A stretch of 64,000 nucleotides of DNA from Gemmiger sp. An194 (GCF_002160145.1 NZ_NFKA01000001.1:186001-250000); one strand, 5' to 3'; counted from the first letter of the stretch, positions 6,974 through 15,972 are shown. Notes: generated by a model from the sequence alone, not told the origin. Made by a program: numbers and translations.

Positions 6974-9103
6974 TCAGAAGACTTCCATCACCGCATCGCC
7001 GGCCTTTACCTCGCCGGTGCGGGTCAGCTCAAAGCCGCCCAGATCGGCCAGATTGCCCACCACAACGGGGGTCACGGTGCGGTAGCCCGCAGCCAGAATG
7101 GCCGCACGGTCCATGGTGCCGATGGGCTGACCGGCCTTTACGGTGTCGCCCTGCTGGATGTTCAGGGTGAAGGGCTCGCCGTTCAGGCGGATGGTGTCGA
7201 TGCCCATGTGGACCAGCAGGTCCACGCCCTGGGCGGTGCGCATGGTGAAGGCGTGCTTGGTGTCGAACACCAGGGTGATCTCGCCGTCAGCCGGGGCCAG
7301 AACCTCATCGGACTCAGGCTCCACGGCAAAGCCGTCGCCCACCATCTTTTCGCTGAATACGCCGTCGGCAACCTCTTCCACCGGGATGATTTTACCGGCC
7401 AGAGGGCTGACCACGGTCAGCCGCTCGCCGCCAGCCTTGGGGGCGTCGGCGGTTTTTTCTTCCGCCTTCTTGGGCTCCTGGACGGGCTGGGCCACGGGAG
7501 CGGGATGATCGGAAGCGGAGGATTTCAGGTAAGCCTCCAGGTCGGACTTGATGACGGATACCCGGGGACCGTAAACTACCTGGACGCCCTGACCTTTGCA
7601 GATCACACCGGAAGCGCCGCTGGCCTTCAGCAGCTGCTGGTCCACCTTGGCGGGGTCCTTCACGGTGCAGCGCAGGCGGGTGATGCAGCAGTCCACATCG
7701 GAGATGTTGTCCTTGCCGCCCAAGCCCTGGGTGATCTGTGCGGACAGCTCATTCGCTGCTTCAGCCTCGGTCACTTCACCGGCCTGTTTGCGGGCCTCCA
7801 GGTCCTTGCGGGTGTAGAGCTTGGCCTCGGAGCTGTCGTCGCGGCCGGGGGTCATGTAGTTGAACTTGCGGATCATGAAGCTGAACACGAAGTAGTAGAT
7901 CAGGAAGTAGGCCACGCCCACCACGGGAATCCACAGCCAGCTGGTTTTTTCGTTGCCCTGCATGATGCCGAAGAGGGTCAGGTCGATCAGGCCGCCGGAG
8001 AAGGTCAGGCCCACGCCCACGTTCAGAATGTGCATGATCATGTAGGAAGCACCGGCCAGTACGCAGTGTACCATGTACATGGCGGGAGCCACGAACAGGA
8101 AGGTGAACTCCAGGGGCTCGGTGATACCGGTGAGCATGGAGGTGAGGGCCGCGCTGAGCAGCAGACCGCCCACCGCCTTGCGGTTCTCAGGCTTTGCGCA
8201 GCGGTACATGGCGAAGGCTGCACCGGGCAGGCCGAAGATCATCAGGGGGAACTTGCCGGTCATAAAGCGAGTGGCGGATACCGAGAAGTGGGTGATGCCG
8301 GGGGTGGCCAGCTCAGCGAAGAAGATGTTCTGTGCACCTTCCACCAGCTGACCGCCCACAACAGCGGTACCGCCCACGGCGGTCTGCCAGAAGGGGATGT
8401 AGAACACGTGATGCAGGCCGAAGGGGATCAGCGCACGCTCGATGAAGCCGTACAGCCAGGTGCCCGCATAGCCGGAGGCCAGCACGAAGCCGCCCAGGGC
8501 GTTGATGCCGATCTGGATGGTGGGCCAGATGTAGTACATGGCGATGCCCACCATCAGGTAAACGGCAGAAGAGATGATGGGCACAAAGCGGGTGCCGCTG
8601 AAGAAGGAAAGCACCTGGGGCAGCTGGATCTTATAGAACCGGTTGTGCAGCGCCGCGGTGCCAAGGCCTACCAGAATGCCGCCGAACACGCCCATCTGCA
8701 GGCTGGTCATGCCCAGAACCTCGGCGGTGGCGCCCGCCAGGTCCGGCGCGCCGAAGGCGCCGATCATGGCGCCGATGGTGGCGTGCATGATGAAGAAGGC
8801 GATGGCGGAAGCCAGGGCCGCCACTTCCTTTTCCTGCTTGGCCATACCGATGGCTACACCCATGGCGAAGATGATGGGCAGGTTGTTGAACACCACCGAA
8901 CCGGCGGAGTTGAGCACCTGCAGAATGGCGTTGGCGAAGGTGCCGGGGCCCAGCAGGCCCATCAGGTTGTAAGCCTCCAGCATGGTCTCGTTGGTCAGCG
9001 AGCCGCCGATGCCCAGAAACAGGCCGGCCACCGGCAGAATGGCGATGGGCAGCATGAAGGAGCGGCCCACACGCTGCAATACGCCGAAGATCTTGTCTTT
9101 CAT
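6974..9103 (-). CDS. PTS glucose-family transporter, fused IIC-IIB-IIA
   Basis: 709 residues from ATG 9103 (AGGAGG ten bases upstream; an alternative ATG at 9112 overlaps the antiterminator stop as ATGA but leaves the ribosome site too close). IIC: roughly 1-390, starting FGVLQRVGRSFMLPIAILP with about ten membrane segments and the ITEPLEFTFLF motif. IIB: about 430-510 with DVDCCITRLRC, whose cysteine accepts the phosphate. IIA: about 555-705 with LLVHMGIDTIRLNG, containing the phosphorylated histidine. This ICBA order is that of Gram-positive glucose/GlcNAc permeases; glucose is favoured by the N-terminus, GlcNAc is possible. It is downstream of and co-transcribed with its antiterminator gene. 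Confidence 0.93.
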   Translation of the reverse strand: MKDKIFGVLQRVGRSFMLPIAILPVAGLFLGIGGSLTNETMLEAYNLMGLLGPGTFANAILQVLNSAGSVVFNNLPIIFAMGVAIGMAKQEKEVAALASAIAFFIMHATIGAMIGAFGAPDLAGATAEVLGMTSLQMGVFGGILVGLGTAALHNRFYKIQLPQVLSFFSGTRFVPIISSAVYLMVGIAMYYIWPTIQIGINALGGFVLASGYAGTWLYGFIERALIPFGLHHVFYIPFWQTAVGGTAVVGGQLVEGAQNIFFAELATPGITHFSVSATRFMTGKFPLMIFGLPGAAFAMYRCAKPENRKAVGGLLLSAALTSMLTGITEPLEFTFLFVAPAMYMVHCVLAGASYMIMHILNVGVGLTFSGGLIDLTLFGIMQGNEKTSWLWIPVVGVAYFLIYYFVFSFMIRKFNYMTPGRDDSSEAKLYTRKDLEARKQAGEVTEAEAANELSAQITQGLGGKDNISDVDCCITRLRCTVKDPAKVDQQLLKASGASGVICKGQGVQVVYGPRVSVIKSDLEAYLKSSASDHPAPVAQPVQEPKKAEEKTADAPKAGGERLTVVSPLAGKIIPVEEVADGVFSEKMVGDGFAVEPESDEVLAPADGEITLVFDTKHAFTMRTAQGVDLLVHMGIDTIRLNGEPFTLNIQQGDTVKAGQPIGTMDRAAILAAGYRTVTPVVVGNLADLGGFELTRTGEVKAGDAVMEVF

Positions 9104-9108
9104 AAGTT

Positions 9109-9993
9109 TCATTCCTCCTCTGTACTCAGGCCCATTGACACCGACAGCCGGTGCAGATGGACGGTTAAAAAGAACTGTTCGCTGCTGGGAAAGTTCAGAT
9201 CGAACACTTCCCGGATGTGCTGGCCGATGGCCTGGGCACATTCATAATCGGCCGCGTAGTGGCGGGCAATCAGATTTTGGAAACCGGTGTCACCGTCCGG
9301 CGCGTAGCGGCCCTGAAACAGCCGCTGGGCCAAAAACTTCAGGTGCACCACGAACCGCTCGTAATCCACCGAGCTTTCGTCAAAGGTCACTCCGTAGTAG
9401 GCCTGGGCGTAGTTGACCACCTCGCGGATCAGCTTGGTGATGGGCACCATGTCCGCCATGCGGCCGTCCAGCTCGGCGTTCACAATGTGAAGTGCCATGA
9501 AGCCGGCCTCGTCCTCCGGCAGCCGCAGACCCAGAACGCTCTCGATCACATCCAGCGCCTGCTGGCCCAAAGCGTACTCCTGGGGGTAGAAGTTTTTGAT
9601 CTCCCAGAGCAGCTGGTTGGGGTATTCCACCCCGTTCCGGAGCCGCTCCACCGCAAAGGAGATGTGGTCCGTGAGGGTGATGTACACGTTTTCGCTGAGC
9701 CGCCGCCCCAGAACCCGCTCGGCGGTCTCGATGATGTGGGTGCTGATGTCCAGGTATTCGCTGGGCACGTCCTGCATCAATTGCATCAGCCGGTCGCATT
9801 GGCCGGGGTCCCGCAGGGCGTAAACTTTTTCCACCCGGGCGGCGGGCAGCAGGTCCCCGGCGGATTTCTTGAACCCGATGCCCAGGCCGCGCAGGATGAT
9901 CTCCTGGCCGCTGGAGTCCTGCGAGCAGACGAAGTTGCTGCCAATCACCCGCAGGATCTTGTAGGTACCGTGCTGTTCCATAGGGGAGGTCAT
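9109..9993 (-). CDS. BglG/LicT/GlcT-family transcription antiterminator
   Basis: 294 residues from ATG 9993 (GGGGGGA seven bases upstream; ATG 9981 is the alternative and gives MEQHGTYKILRVIGSNF). The N-terminal CAT RNA-binding domain covers about 1-60 (KILRVIGSNFV... GLGIGFKK). Two PRD domains follow with the phosphorylated-histidine regions STHIIE/TLTDHISFA and ALHIVNAEL... FVVHLKFL... LTVHLHRL. Such proteins bind an RAT hairpin in nascent mRNA to prevent termination and are controlled by PTS phosphorylation. The gene lies directly behind such a leader (10093-10175) and in front of the PTS gene, so it should control its own operon. Confidence 0.92.
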   Translation of the reverse strand: MTSPMEQHGTYKILRVIGSNFVCSQDSSGQEIILRGLGIGFKKSAGDLLPAARVEKVYALRDPGQCDRLMQLMQDVPSEYLDISTHIIETAERVLGRRLSENVYITLTDHISFAVERLRNGVEYPNQLLWEIKNFYPQEYALGQQALDVIESVLGLRLPEDEAGFMALHIVNAELDGRMADMVPITKLIREVVNYAQAYYGVTFDESSVDYERFVVHLKFLAQRLFQGRYAPDGDTGFQNLIARHYAADYECAQAIGQHIREVFDLNFPSSEQFFLTVHLHRLSVSMGLSTEEE

Positions 9994-10092
9994 GGGCTCA
10001 TCCCCCCGCAAACCGCACCGGCAGGCATGCCGTGCTTCATGTGTTTCATCACCTTTCCTTACATCACGCTGCATTGGAATGGACGGGTTTTG

Positions 10093-10152
10093 GGAAATAA
10101 AAAAGACCAAACTACACCCGGCGATCAATCGCACCGAGAGGAGTTTGGTCTT
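10093..10152 (-). terminator. Leader terminator of the antiterminator-PTS operon
   Basis: On the minus strand, AAGACCAAACT (from 10152) pairs with AGTTTGGTCTT (ending at 10103) and is followed by TTTTATTT. Its ascending arm overlaps the RAT element, so the two structures are mutually exclusive. Confidence 0.9.
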
Positions 10153-10175
10153 GCCTGCATTACCAGTCACAAGCC
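10147..10175 (-). promoter_or_regulatory. RAT (ribonucleic antiterminator) site
   Basis: On the minus strand: GGCTTGTGACTG, loop GTAAT, then GCAGGCAAGACC. This closely matches the LicT/SacY/GlcT RAT consensus (GGxTTGTxACTG ... GCAGGCAAxACC). It shares the GACC bases with the terminator stem immediately downstream, the standard antitermination layout. Confidence 0.92.
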
Positions 10176-10197
10176 GTATCGACTTTGAACTGTTCAC

Positions 10198-10227
10198 AGA
10201 ATAGCACAGGCCGGAAAGCCTTGTCAA
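10198..10227 (-). promoter_or_regulatory. Sigma-A promoter of the antiterminator-PTS operon
   Basis: On the minus strand: consensus -35 TTGACA (10227-10222), 18-bp spacer, -10 TATTCT (10203-10198), about 20 bp before the RAT element. Confidence 0.8.
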
Positions 10228-10291
10228 CAAAAAAACAGGAACGAAAAAAACTTTGGAAGTTCTGCTGGAAAAGTGGCGCTGAACTTATAGA

Positions 10292-12580
10292 TTATGCCAA
10301 ATCAGAAGGAGGAATCGGCAGGTATTTGGCCTCAAAATCCTCCACACTGATGGGACGGTCGAAATAATAGCCCTGGGCCAGGTCACAATGCATGCTGCGG
10401 ATAAAGTCCACCTGGGCGATGGTTTCCACGCCCTCCACCACGGTGGTGATGTGCAGCTCCTGGGCCAGATGGATCACATTTTTCATCACCAGGTCCCGTT
10501 TCTCCTCGTCGGTCTCGTCCCGGGCGGCCAGGAATACCCGATCCAGCTTCAGCTCGTCGATGGGCAGATCCTTCAGGGTGTTCAGCGAGGAGTAGCCGCT
10601 GCCGAAATCGTCCATCGAAATGGCAAAGCCCTGGCTGCGCAGCCCGATCAGCACCGCGCGCACCCGGTCGATGCTTTCCAGAGCAAGGCTTTCGGTGACC
10701 TCCAGCACGATCAGCCGGGGCGGGATGTTCCAGCGGTTCAAAATGCCGCACAGCCGCTGCACATAGCCTGCCTCATACAGCATCAGCCGGCACTGGTTCA
10801 CTGAGATGGGCACGACCGGACGGCCTTCGTCCATCCAGCGGCGCAGGGTACGGCAGGCCTGTTCCACCATGTAGAAATCCAGCTCCACGCAGAAGCCGTT
10901 TTTCTCGAACACCGGGATAAACTGGTCCGGGTAGAAGGAAAGTCCATCCGGCCGAATCCAGCGCACCAGTGCCTCGGCGCCGCCGGGGCGGCCGGTGACC
11001 AGGTCGATCTTGGGCTGCAGTTTCATCACGAACTCGCCGCTTATCAGTGCAGAATCCATGCTTTCCTCAATCTGATTGCGCAGGATCACCGGCTCGTAGA
11101 TGGCCGGGTCAAAGAAGAGCAGCTCGTCCTGCCGGGAGCCGGAGGTGGTTTCGGCGGTCATGGCCGCTTCGGTGATGGCCCGCTCCAGGTCCGGGGTAGT
11201 GTTGGTGACAAAGCGCACACCTGCCGAGCAAACCGCCTGATAGTTCTGGTGTTCCGATACCCGGAACTGGCGGATCTGGGAGAAAAAGCGGCTCATGCGC
11301 TGGCGCACCTGCTCAGGCTCAGCACAGTCCAGCAGCAGAAGGAAACGCTCGTTGCGGCCCATGCAGAACAGCTCGGTGGGGCCCATCTGCTGGTCCAGCG
11401 CCTCCTTGATGTGGCGCAGCAGGGAGTTGAAGCGCTCCAGTCCGTACAGGTCTTTGATGGTGGGGGCGTTGTCGATGTCCAGCACGATCAGGGCTTTGGG
11501 GGCGGCGGTGAGCTTGGCGGGCATCTCCTGCAAAAAGCGAACCCGGTTGTAGGCCCCGGTGATGGAATCGAAATAAGTCAGTTTGTTCATAGAGCGGTTG
11601 TTCTGGCGCATCATCCGGTAGATATAGAGGGTAAGCAGGATCACCAGCAGGAAAATCACAAAAAAGGTGATGCGCTGCAGGTTAAACCACTGGCTCAGAT
11701 CGGTGACCAGGATACGCTGGGGCACCACGCACATGACGTACCAGTCGTTGACGTCCATGGGAATCAGCGCCACCTCATACAGGGCGCCCTCGTTGGTCAG
11801 GCTGAAAAAGGCGGATTCGTTCACGGCGAAGGCGCTCAGGATGGTCTGCTGCAGCTCATCGCTGAAGGCGGGGGTATCGAAGATGCTGCGGGCGTCTTCG
11901 CTGATGAAATAGGTCTGGTTGCGCACTACGAACTTGCCCTCAGAGTTTACGATATGGGCGTGGACCTGGCCGTTGAGCAGCAGGCTGGGGCTGAGCAGCT
12001 CCCGCAATGCGTCGGTGTTGTTGGTGCCGGTGAGCACTCCGATCACCGGACCGTCCACGCCGCCCTGGTAGATGGGCACCGCGTACCGGTTCACATAGCA
12101 GCCCAGGGTATCATCCCAGAAGGTGAAGGAGATGTTGCCTTCACCGGCCAGTGCCCGCTGCACGGCGGAATCTTGGCTCAGGTCCTGCTCCAGCTGGGAG
12201 CTGCCGTCCAACAGAACAAAGCTGCCCTGGCCGGTGGTGTCCACCACGCCCATGCGCAGAAATTCGTTCTGGGAGTTTACCACATCCAGCTGGGCCAGAA
12301 AGGCCGGGTCGTGCAGCAGCTGTTGGGGGGGGAGACCTTCGTCAGAATCGTAGCCGATGAACGAGGAGAGGGTGACCAGAGTCTGCAGGTTGCCCTGGAT
12401 ATGGGAGTTTACGATGTTGCGGGCGGTTTCTGCTGTGGCCTCCAGCGAGTGGGCAGCCTCCTCGTGCTGTACCTGCGCACCGTTGCGGGAGAAGATATAG
12501 AAAGAGACAGTGAGCGCGATGCAGACCGCCAGAATCAGTGAAAAGGCAATGACGATCTGGCGATGGATGTGCTTTGGCAC
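10292..12580 (-). CDS. Membrane dCache-GGDEF(degenerate)-EAL protein, cyclic-di-GMP phosphodiesterase
   Basis: 762 residues from a GTG at 12580 with GGGGGG ten bases upstream. A membrane segment (about 8-28) precedes an extracytoplasmic sensor of dCache type (about 40-300), a second membrane segment (about 305-325), a GGDEF-like domain starting FDSITGAYNRVRF whose active loop is degenerate (GRNERF in place of GGDEF), and an EAL domain (about 515-755). The EAL domain keeps EALVRW, ISVN, LEVTES, MDDFGSGYSS, LKLDR, VVEGVET and AQGYYF, so the metal and catalytic residues seem intact. It probably hydrolyses c-di-GMP in response to an outside ligand. No cyclase or effector gene is beside it. Confidence 0.9.
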   Translation of the reverse strand: MPKHIHRQIVIAFSLILAVCIALTVSFYIFSRNGAQVQHEEAAHSLEATAETARNIVNSHIQGNLQTLVTLSSFIGYDSDEGLPPQQLLHDPAFLAQLDVVNSQNEFLRMGVVDTTGQGSFVLLDGSSQLEQDLSQDSAVQRALAGEGNISFTFWDDTLGCYVNRYAVPIYQGGVDGPVIGVLTGTNNTDALRELLSPSLLLNGQVHAHIVNSEGKFVVRNQTYFISEDARSIFDTPAFSDELQQTILSAFAVNESAFFSLTNEGALYEVALIPMDVNDWYVMCVVPQRILVTDLSQWFNLQRITFFVIFLLVILLTLYIYRMMRQNNRSMNKLTYFDSITGAYNRVRFLQEMPAKLTAAPKALIVLDIDNAPTIKDLYGLERFNSLLRHIKEALDQQMGPTELFCMGRNERFLLLLDCAEPEQVRQRMSRFFSQIRQFRVSEHQNYQAVCSAGVRFVTNTTPDLERAITEAAMTAETTSGSRQDELLFFDPAIYEPVILRNQIEESMDSALISGEFVMKLQPKIDLVTGRPGGAEALVRWIRPDGLSFYPDQFIPVFEKNGFCVELDFYMVEQACRTLRRWMDEGRPVVPISVNQCRLMLYEAGYVQRLCGILNRWNIPPRLIVLEVTESLALESIDRVRAVLIGLRSQGFAISMDDFGSGYSSLNTLKDLPIDELKLDRVFLAARDETDEEKRDLVMKNVIHLAQELHITTVVEGVETIAQVDFIRSMHCDLAQGYYFDRPISVEDFEAKYLPIPPSDLA

Positions 12581-12729
12581 GGGTAAAGTTCCCCCCTTTC
12601 CTGGCAGTGGCCCCGAATCAGCAGACGCGGGAAAATGTTGTAAATTTTCAACTGTGTTTTTATACAGTATAAACGAATTTTGTCTTGAAGGAAAGAGCAA
12701 AGCCCGGATTTTGAGCCATGAGACATTGA

Positions 12730-12762
12730 AAAAGAAAAACTCCCCAGTCAAAGACTGGGGAG
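12730..12762 (-). terminator. Terminator of the 15724-12772 two-component operon
   Basis: Perfect 10-bp stem (CTCCCCAGTC / GACTGGGGAG, 12740-12749 and 12753-12762), loop of three; on the minus strand it is followed by TTTTTCTTTTT. It lies ten bases after the kinase stop. Confidence 0.92.
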
Positions 12763-12771
12763 AAAAAATGG

Positions 12772-15048
12772 TCAAGCGGGTTGCTCCGGTTCCTGCTGTG
12801 CAAAAAGTTCCGGTGCAGGCTCCGGTGTGGATTCCGGCATAGGCTCCGAGGGGGATTCGGGAGTGCGTTCCGGCACAGGTTCCGGTGCAGGCGGCGGGCA
12901 GAGGGGAAACTCCACCAGTACGCAGAACAGATCCGCCACCGCATGTACCGAAAGCCGACCGCCGCAGGCCTCGGCAAAGCTTTTGGCGATGGAAAGGCCA
13001 AGGCCGCTGCCCTCGCCGCTGCGGGCGGAATCGCCCCGCACGAACCGCTCCAGAAGATGCTCGGCATCCTCGGGGGCAATGGGGTCCCGGGTCACGTTTT
13101 TGATGCTGATGGAGACCCGGCTCTCGCCCCGCTCCATCTGGGTGTAGACCCGGCTGCCGGGCAGCGAGTAGGCCAGAGCGTTGGTGTAAAGATTCTGGAA
13201 CACCCGGTACAGCCGGTCGCCGTCCGCGAAGATCCAGGCCTGTTCGGGCAGCTGGGTCACGAAGGAGAGGGGGCTGGCTTCAATGGCCTCATCCATGTCC
13301 GCCAGAGTCTGGCGGATCAGCTTGGCAAGATCCAGCGTGCGGGTCTGCAGAGGCAGCTCGCCGCTGGCGGCCTTGCTCACCTCGAATACATCCCGCACCA
13401 TGGTTTTCAGCCGGTCGGCCTTCATCTTCAAAATCTTGGCGTAGTCCGCCGCGGGCTGCTCCAGCGTCTCCTCACAGAGAAGCCCTGCATAATTGATGAT
13501 ACTGGTCAGGGGCGTTTTCAGATCGTGGGACACGTTGGTGATCAGCTCCAGCTTGAGCCGCTCGGCGCGCATCTGCTGTTCCACCCGGGTCTGGATGCCC
13601 TCCTCCAGCGCGTTCAGGTCTGCCGCTGGCACCGCGCAGAGAGAGTTTTCGGGCAGTGCCAGCGGGGCAGTGTGCTCCCCGGCGCGCAGGGCAGCCAGCT
13701 TATCCGCCAGCTGGTTCGCTTCATTTAAAAAGCGATTCAGGCGCATAAGGCCGGTTACAAAGAGGAAGGCGCCGCCCAGGAAGAGGACAAGGAACAGAAG
13801 AACAGCCAGCTGTAAATCCCAGACATAATAAAAGACCCTGTAATAGCAGAAGAAGGACAGAGGCAGTGCCAACATCAGGCAGGGAGGCCCAATCAGGATG
13901 GGCAATAGCAGCTTCAGGATCGCCCGGCGCTTCCAGGGCTGGGCGGCGGCGAACTGCTTGCAGCGGCGGATCAAGCGGGCGGTCAGGCTGGTGTGCAGGG
14001 TGTGGCGCAGGTTGAAACGGAATTCCAGCCAGAACAGCCAGACCAGAGGAATATCCACCACCAAGAGAAGTGCAGCCGCGAAAGGCGAAGCGAAGAAGGT
14101 GACCGAGTAGCCGTACAGGTAGCTTTGTGCCGCGCAGCTCAAAATCGCCAGCAGTAAGTAGCCGGAGAGAAGCAAAAAGCCCAGTGCCGGCAGCTTGATT
14201 AACAGAGGGACCCGGCGCAGCAGCCCGGCTGCCCATTGGGCGGCAGCCCGCCGCGTTTTCCACAGGGCCAGCCACACCGCCAGGCAGAGCAGGCCCCAGA
14301 TGCCCAGCCCCACCAGAATGCAGGCCAGAATGGGCACAGCGGAATTGTTGATCCAGCGGTAGGCAAAGCCCAGGGTGCCGGTGTCGCTGGAGGGCACCTG
14401 CTTGACCGCCACCACGATCTCAGCATTGGGCAAAAAGTCCTGCGGTTCCACCCGGGTGGCGGTGATGCCCTCAAGCAGTACCTCCTGGGTACTGCTCAAG
14501 GCGGTGCCGTCATCCAGAAGCACCATCCGGTCGTAAACGTTCTGCAAAAGACTGCTGCCTCCGGTTTGGCCACCGGTCAGCTGAAAGGCGATTTCGTAGC
14601 CCTGAGGCAGCTCGTCCGGCGAATCGAGCAGAGAGGAGGAGATGGTCTTCTCACCCTCGGCACGCAGATACAGCAGGATGTCCCGGCTGGCGTATTCTTC
14701 GCTCTGCTGCAGCTGCTCCAGTGCCTGGCGGGACAACAGCTTTTTCTGGGAAATCGCCTGAGGCGTGAGCGCCTCGCCGCCCGGGGTGACCAGCCCGTCG
14801 GCACACAGCACACGGGCGTGGTAGTACACGGTGCTTAAAAAACGCTGGTAATCCGGTACCGCCTCGATCTGCCGCTGCATCAGCGCGGAATAGGACCGGG
14901 GCCCCTGCAGGAAGACCTGCAGCAGCCGGTCGTCCAGTGGAATGCAGTAAAAAATGACAAAAAAGCATACCGCCGTCATCCAGCCTGCCAGAATGCGAAC
15001 CACCAGCGGCCACTTTTTTTCTTCAATGCTTTTCCAGTTTATAACCAA
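12772..15048 (-). CDS. Sensor histidine kinase with Pro/Glu-rich C-terminal tail
   Basis: About 758 residues. An N-terminal membrane segment (about 15-38), a large extracytoplasmic region to about 230, then several membrane segments (about 230-410) lead to a HisKA domain with NVSHDLKTPLTSIINYAG (phospho-acceptor His near 510) and a HATPase domain with GSGLGLSIAKSFAE. The last ~40 residues are a Pro/Glu repeat (PEPVPERTPESPSEP...), unusual after a HATPase. It overlaps the response-regulator gene by 26 bases. The start used is a TTG at 15048 with a weak ribosome site, so the exact start is uncertain; translational coupling is likely. Ligand unknown. Confidence 0.88.
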   Translation of the reverse strand: MVINWKSIEEKKWPLVVRILAGWMTAVCFFVIFYCIPLDDRLLQVFLQGPRSYSALMQRQIEAVPDYQRFLSTVYYHARVLCADGLVTPGGEALTPQAISQKKLLSRQALEQLQQSEEYASRDILLYLRAEGEKTISSSLLDSPDELPQGYEIAFQLTGGQTGGSSLLQNVYDRMVLLDDGTALSSTQEVLLEGITATRVEPQDFLPNAEIVVAVKQVPSSDTGTLGFAYRWINNSAVPILACILVGLGIWGLLCLAVWLALWKTRRAAAQWAAGLLRRVPLLIKLPALGFLLLSGYLLLAILSCAAQSYLYGYSVTFFASPFAAALLLVVDIPLVWLFWLEFRFNLRHTLHTSLTARLIRRCKQFAAAQPWKRRAILKLLLPILIGPPCLMLALPLSFFCYYRVFYYVWDLQLAVLLFLVLFLGGAFLFVTGLMRLNRFLNEANQLADKLAALRAGEHTAPLALPENSLCAVPAADLNALEEGIQTRVEQQMRAERLKLELITNVSHDLKTPLTSIINYAGLLCEETLEQPAADYAKILKMKADRLKTMVRDVFEVSKAASGELPLQTRTLDLAKLIRQTLADMDEAIEASPLSFVTQLPEQAWIFADGDRLYRVFQNLYTNALAYSLPGSRVYTQMERGESRVSISIKNVTRDPIAPEDAEHLLERFVRGDSARSGEGSGLGLSIAKSFAEACGGRLSVHAVADLFCVLVEFPLCPPPAPEPVPERTPESPSEPMPESTPEPAPELFAQQEPEQPA

Positions 15049-15724
15049 GACCCCACACCACCTTTACATATTCCGGTTCCTTCGGATTCAGTTCGATTTT
15101 TTCCCGGATGCGCCGGATGTGTACCATCACGGTGTTTTCCGGGGCGTACACGCTGCCCTCGCCCCAGGCGCCGGCGTAGATTTCTTCGGCCGAGAACACC
15201 CGCCCCGGGCTGCGGAAAAACAGCTCCATGATCCGGGTCTCGGTGGGCGTCAGCCGCACCGGCTCGCCGTCCGCCGTGAGCTGATGAGCCTCGAAGTCGT
15301 ATTCCAGCCGCCCCACCCGCACCAGCGGACCGCCCGCCTGAGCGCCGCCCAGGGTCAGGTACCGGCGCAGATGGCTCTTCACCCGGGCCACCAGCTCGGT
15401 GGGGCTGAAGGGCTTGGAGATGTAATCGTCCGCCCCGATGGAAAGCCCCAGCACCTTGTCGCTGTCCTCGGTTTTCGCGCTCATCACCAGAATGGGCAGG
15501 TTGCGCTTCTGCCGGATGCGCAGAATGGCGGAAAAGCCGTCCATCCGGGGCATCATCACATCCATTAAAATCAGGTGTATTGTGCGCTGCTCCAGCACAT
15601 CCAGCGCTTCAAAGCCGTCCGCCGCACCGTACACGCAAAACCCCTCTTTTTCCAGATAAAGCCGCACCGCGTTCACGATGTCGGCATCGTCATCCACCAC
15701 CAGGATACAGGCCTGCTGGTCCAT
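15023..15724 (-). CDS. OmpR/PhoB-family response regulator
   Basis: 233 residues from ATG 15724 (GAGGAGG upstream). Receiver domain (about 1-118) has the acidic pocket VVDDDAD, the phospho-acceptor in LILMDVMMPRMDGF and the switch lysine in YISKPFSPTELVAR. A winged-helix DNA-binding domain follows (about 135-233; LTPTETRIMELFFRSPGRV ... MVHIRRIREKI ... VWGLGYKLEKH). It is the first gene of an operon with the downstream kinase. Direct CTTAC repeats upstream of its promoter (15828-15866) suggest autoregulation. Confidence 0.95.
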   Translation of the reverse strand: MDQQACILVVDDDADIVNAVRLYLEKEGFCVYGAADGFEALDVLEQRTIHLILMDVMMPRMDGFSAILRIRQKRNLPILVMSAKTEDSDKVLGLSIGADDYISKPFSPTELVARVKSHLRRYLTLGGAQAGGPLVRVGRLEYDFEAHQLTADGEPVRLTPTETRIMELFFRSPGRVFSAEEIYAGAWGEGSVYAPENTVMVHIRRIREKIELNPKEPEYVKVVWGLGYKLEKH

Positions 15725-15811
15725 ATAACCGCCTCCTCTTGCCAAAACCGCTCTTTTGTTGATTGTAGCCAAAACCGGGGCGTTTTCCAAGGCCCCTTTG
15801 AGCGCATCCTT

Positions 15812-15866
15812 ATTATAGCAAAGGTTTCTTACAGCCGGAGGGTGGTTTCTCTTACGGTTTTCTTAC
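15812..15866 (-). promoter_or_regulatory. Response-regulator promoter region with phased CTTAC repeats
   Basis: A perfect TATAAT lies on the minus strand at 15817-15812 with no good -35. Upstream of it the plus strand shows CTTAC at 15828-15832, 15851-15855 and 15862-15866; the last two are exactly 11 bp apart, one helical turn, within TTTCTCTTAC and TTTTCTTAC. Tandem repeats phased this way and a missing -35 are typical for activation by OmpR-type regulators. Role is inference. Confidence 0.5.
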
Positions 15867-15898
15867 AATGAGAAAAGGGCTTCAAACCGGTGCGAACC

Positions 15899-15927
15899 TT
15901 GTAACTTCGGGGCTTTTTGTGTATAAT
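15899..15927 (+). promoter_or_regulatory. Sigma-A promoter of the 15973-22269 glycan operon
   Basis: -35 TTGTAA (15899-15904), 17-bp spacer, -10 TATAAT (15922-15927); about 46 bp before the first gene's ATG. Confidence 0.75.
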
Positions 15928-15972
15928 GTACCCTGTATGACTATGAGAAAACGCGGCGAAAGGAGCAGCAGC

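Noticed and set aside
7208-9247. Long plus-strand open frame (over 600 codons) opposite the PTS gene
   Set aside because: Shadow of the GC-rich PTS coding strand: composition is His/Gly/Gln-rich with no domain, while the minus frame encodes a full IICBA protein.
12778-12895. CRISPR-like or tandem DNA repeat
   Set aside because: It is a low-complexity Pro/Glu coding stretch at the end of the kinase with irregular units; no spacers.
15023-15048. Frameshift joining the response regulator and histidine kinase
   Set aside because: Both domains are complete with normal termini; the 26-bp overlap fits ordinary translational coupling.
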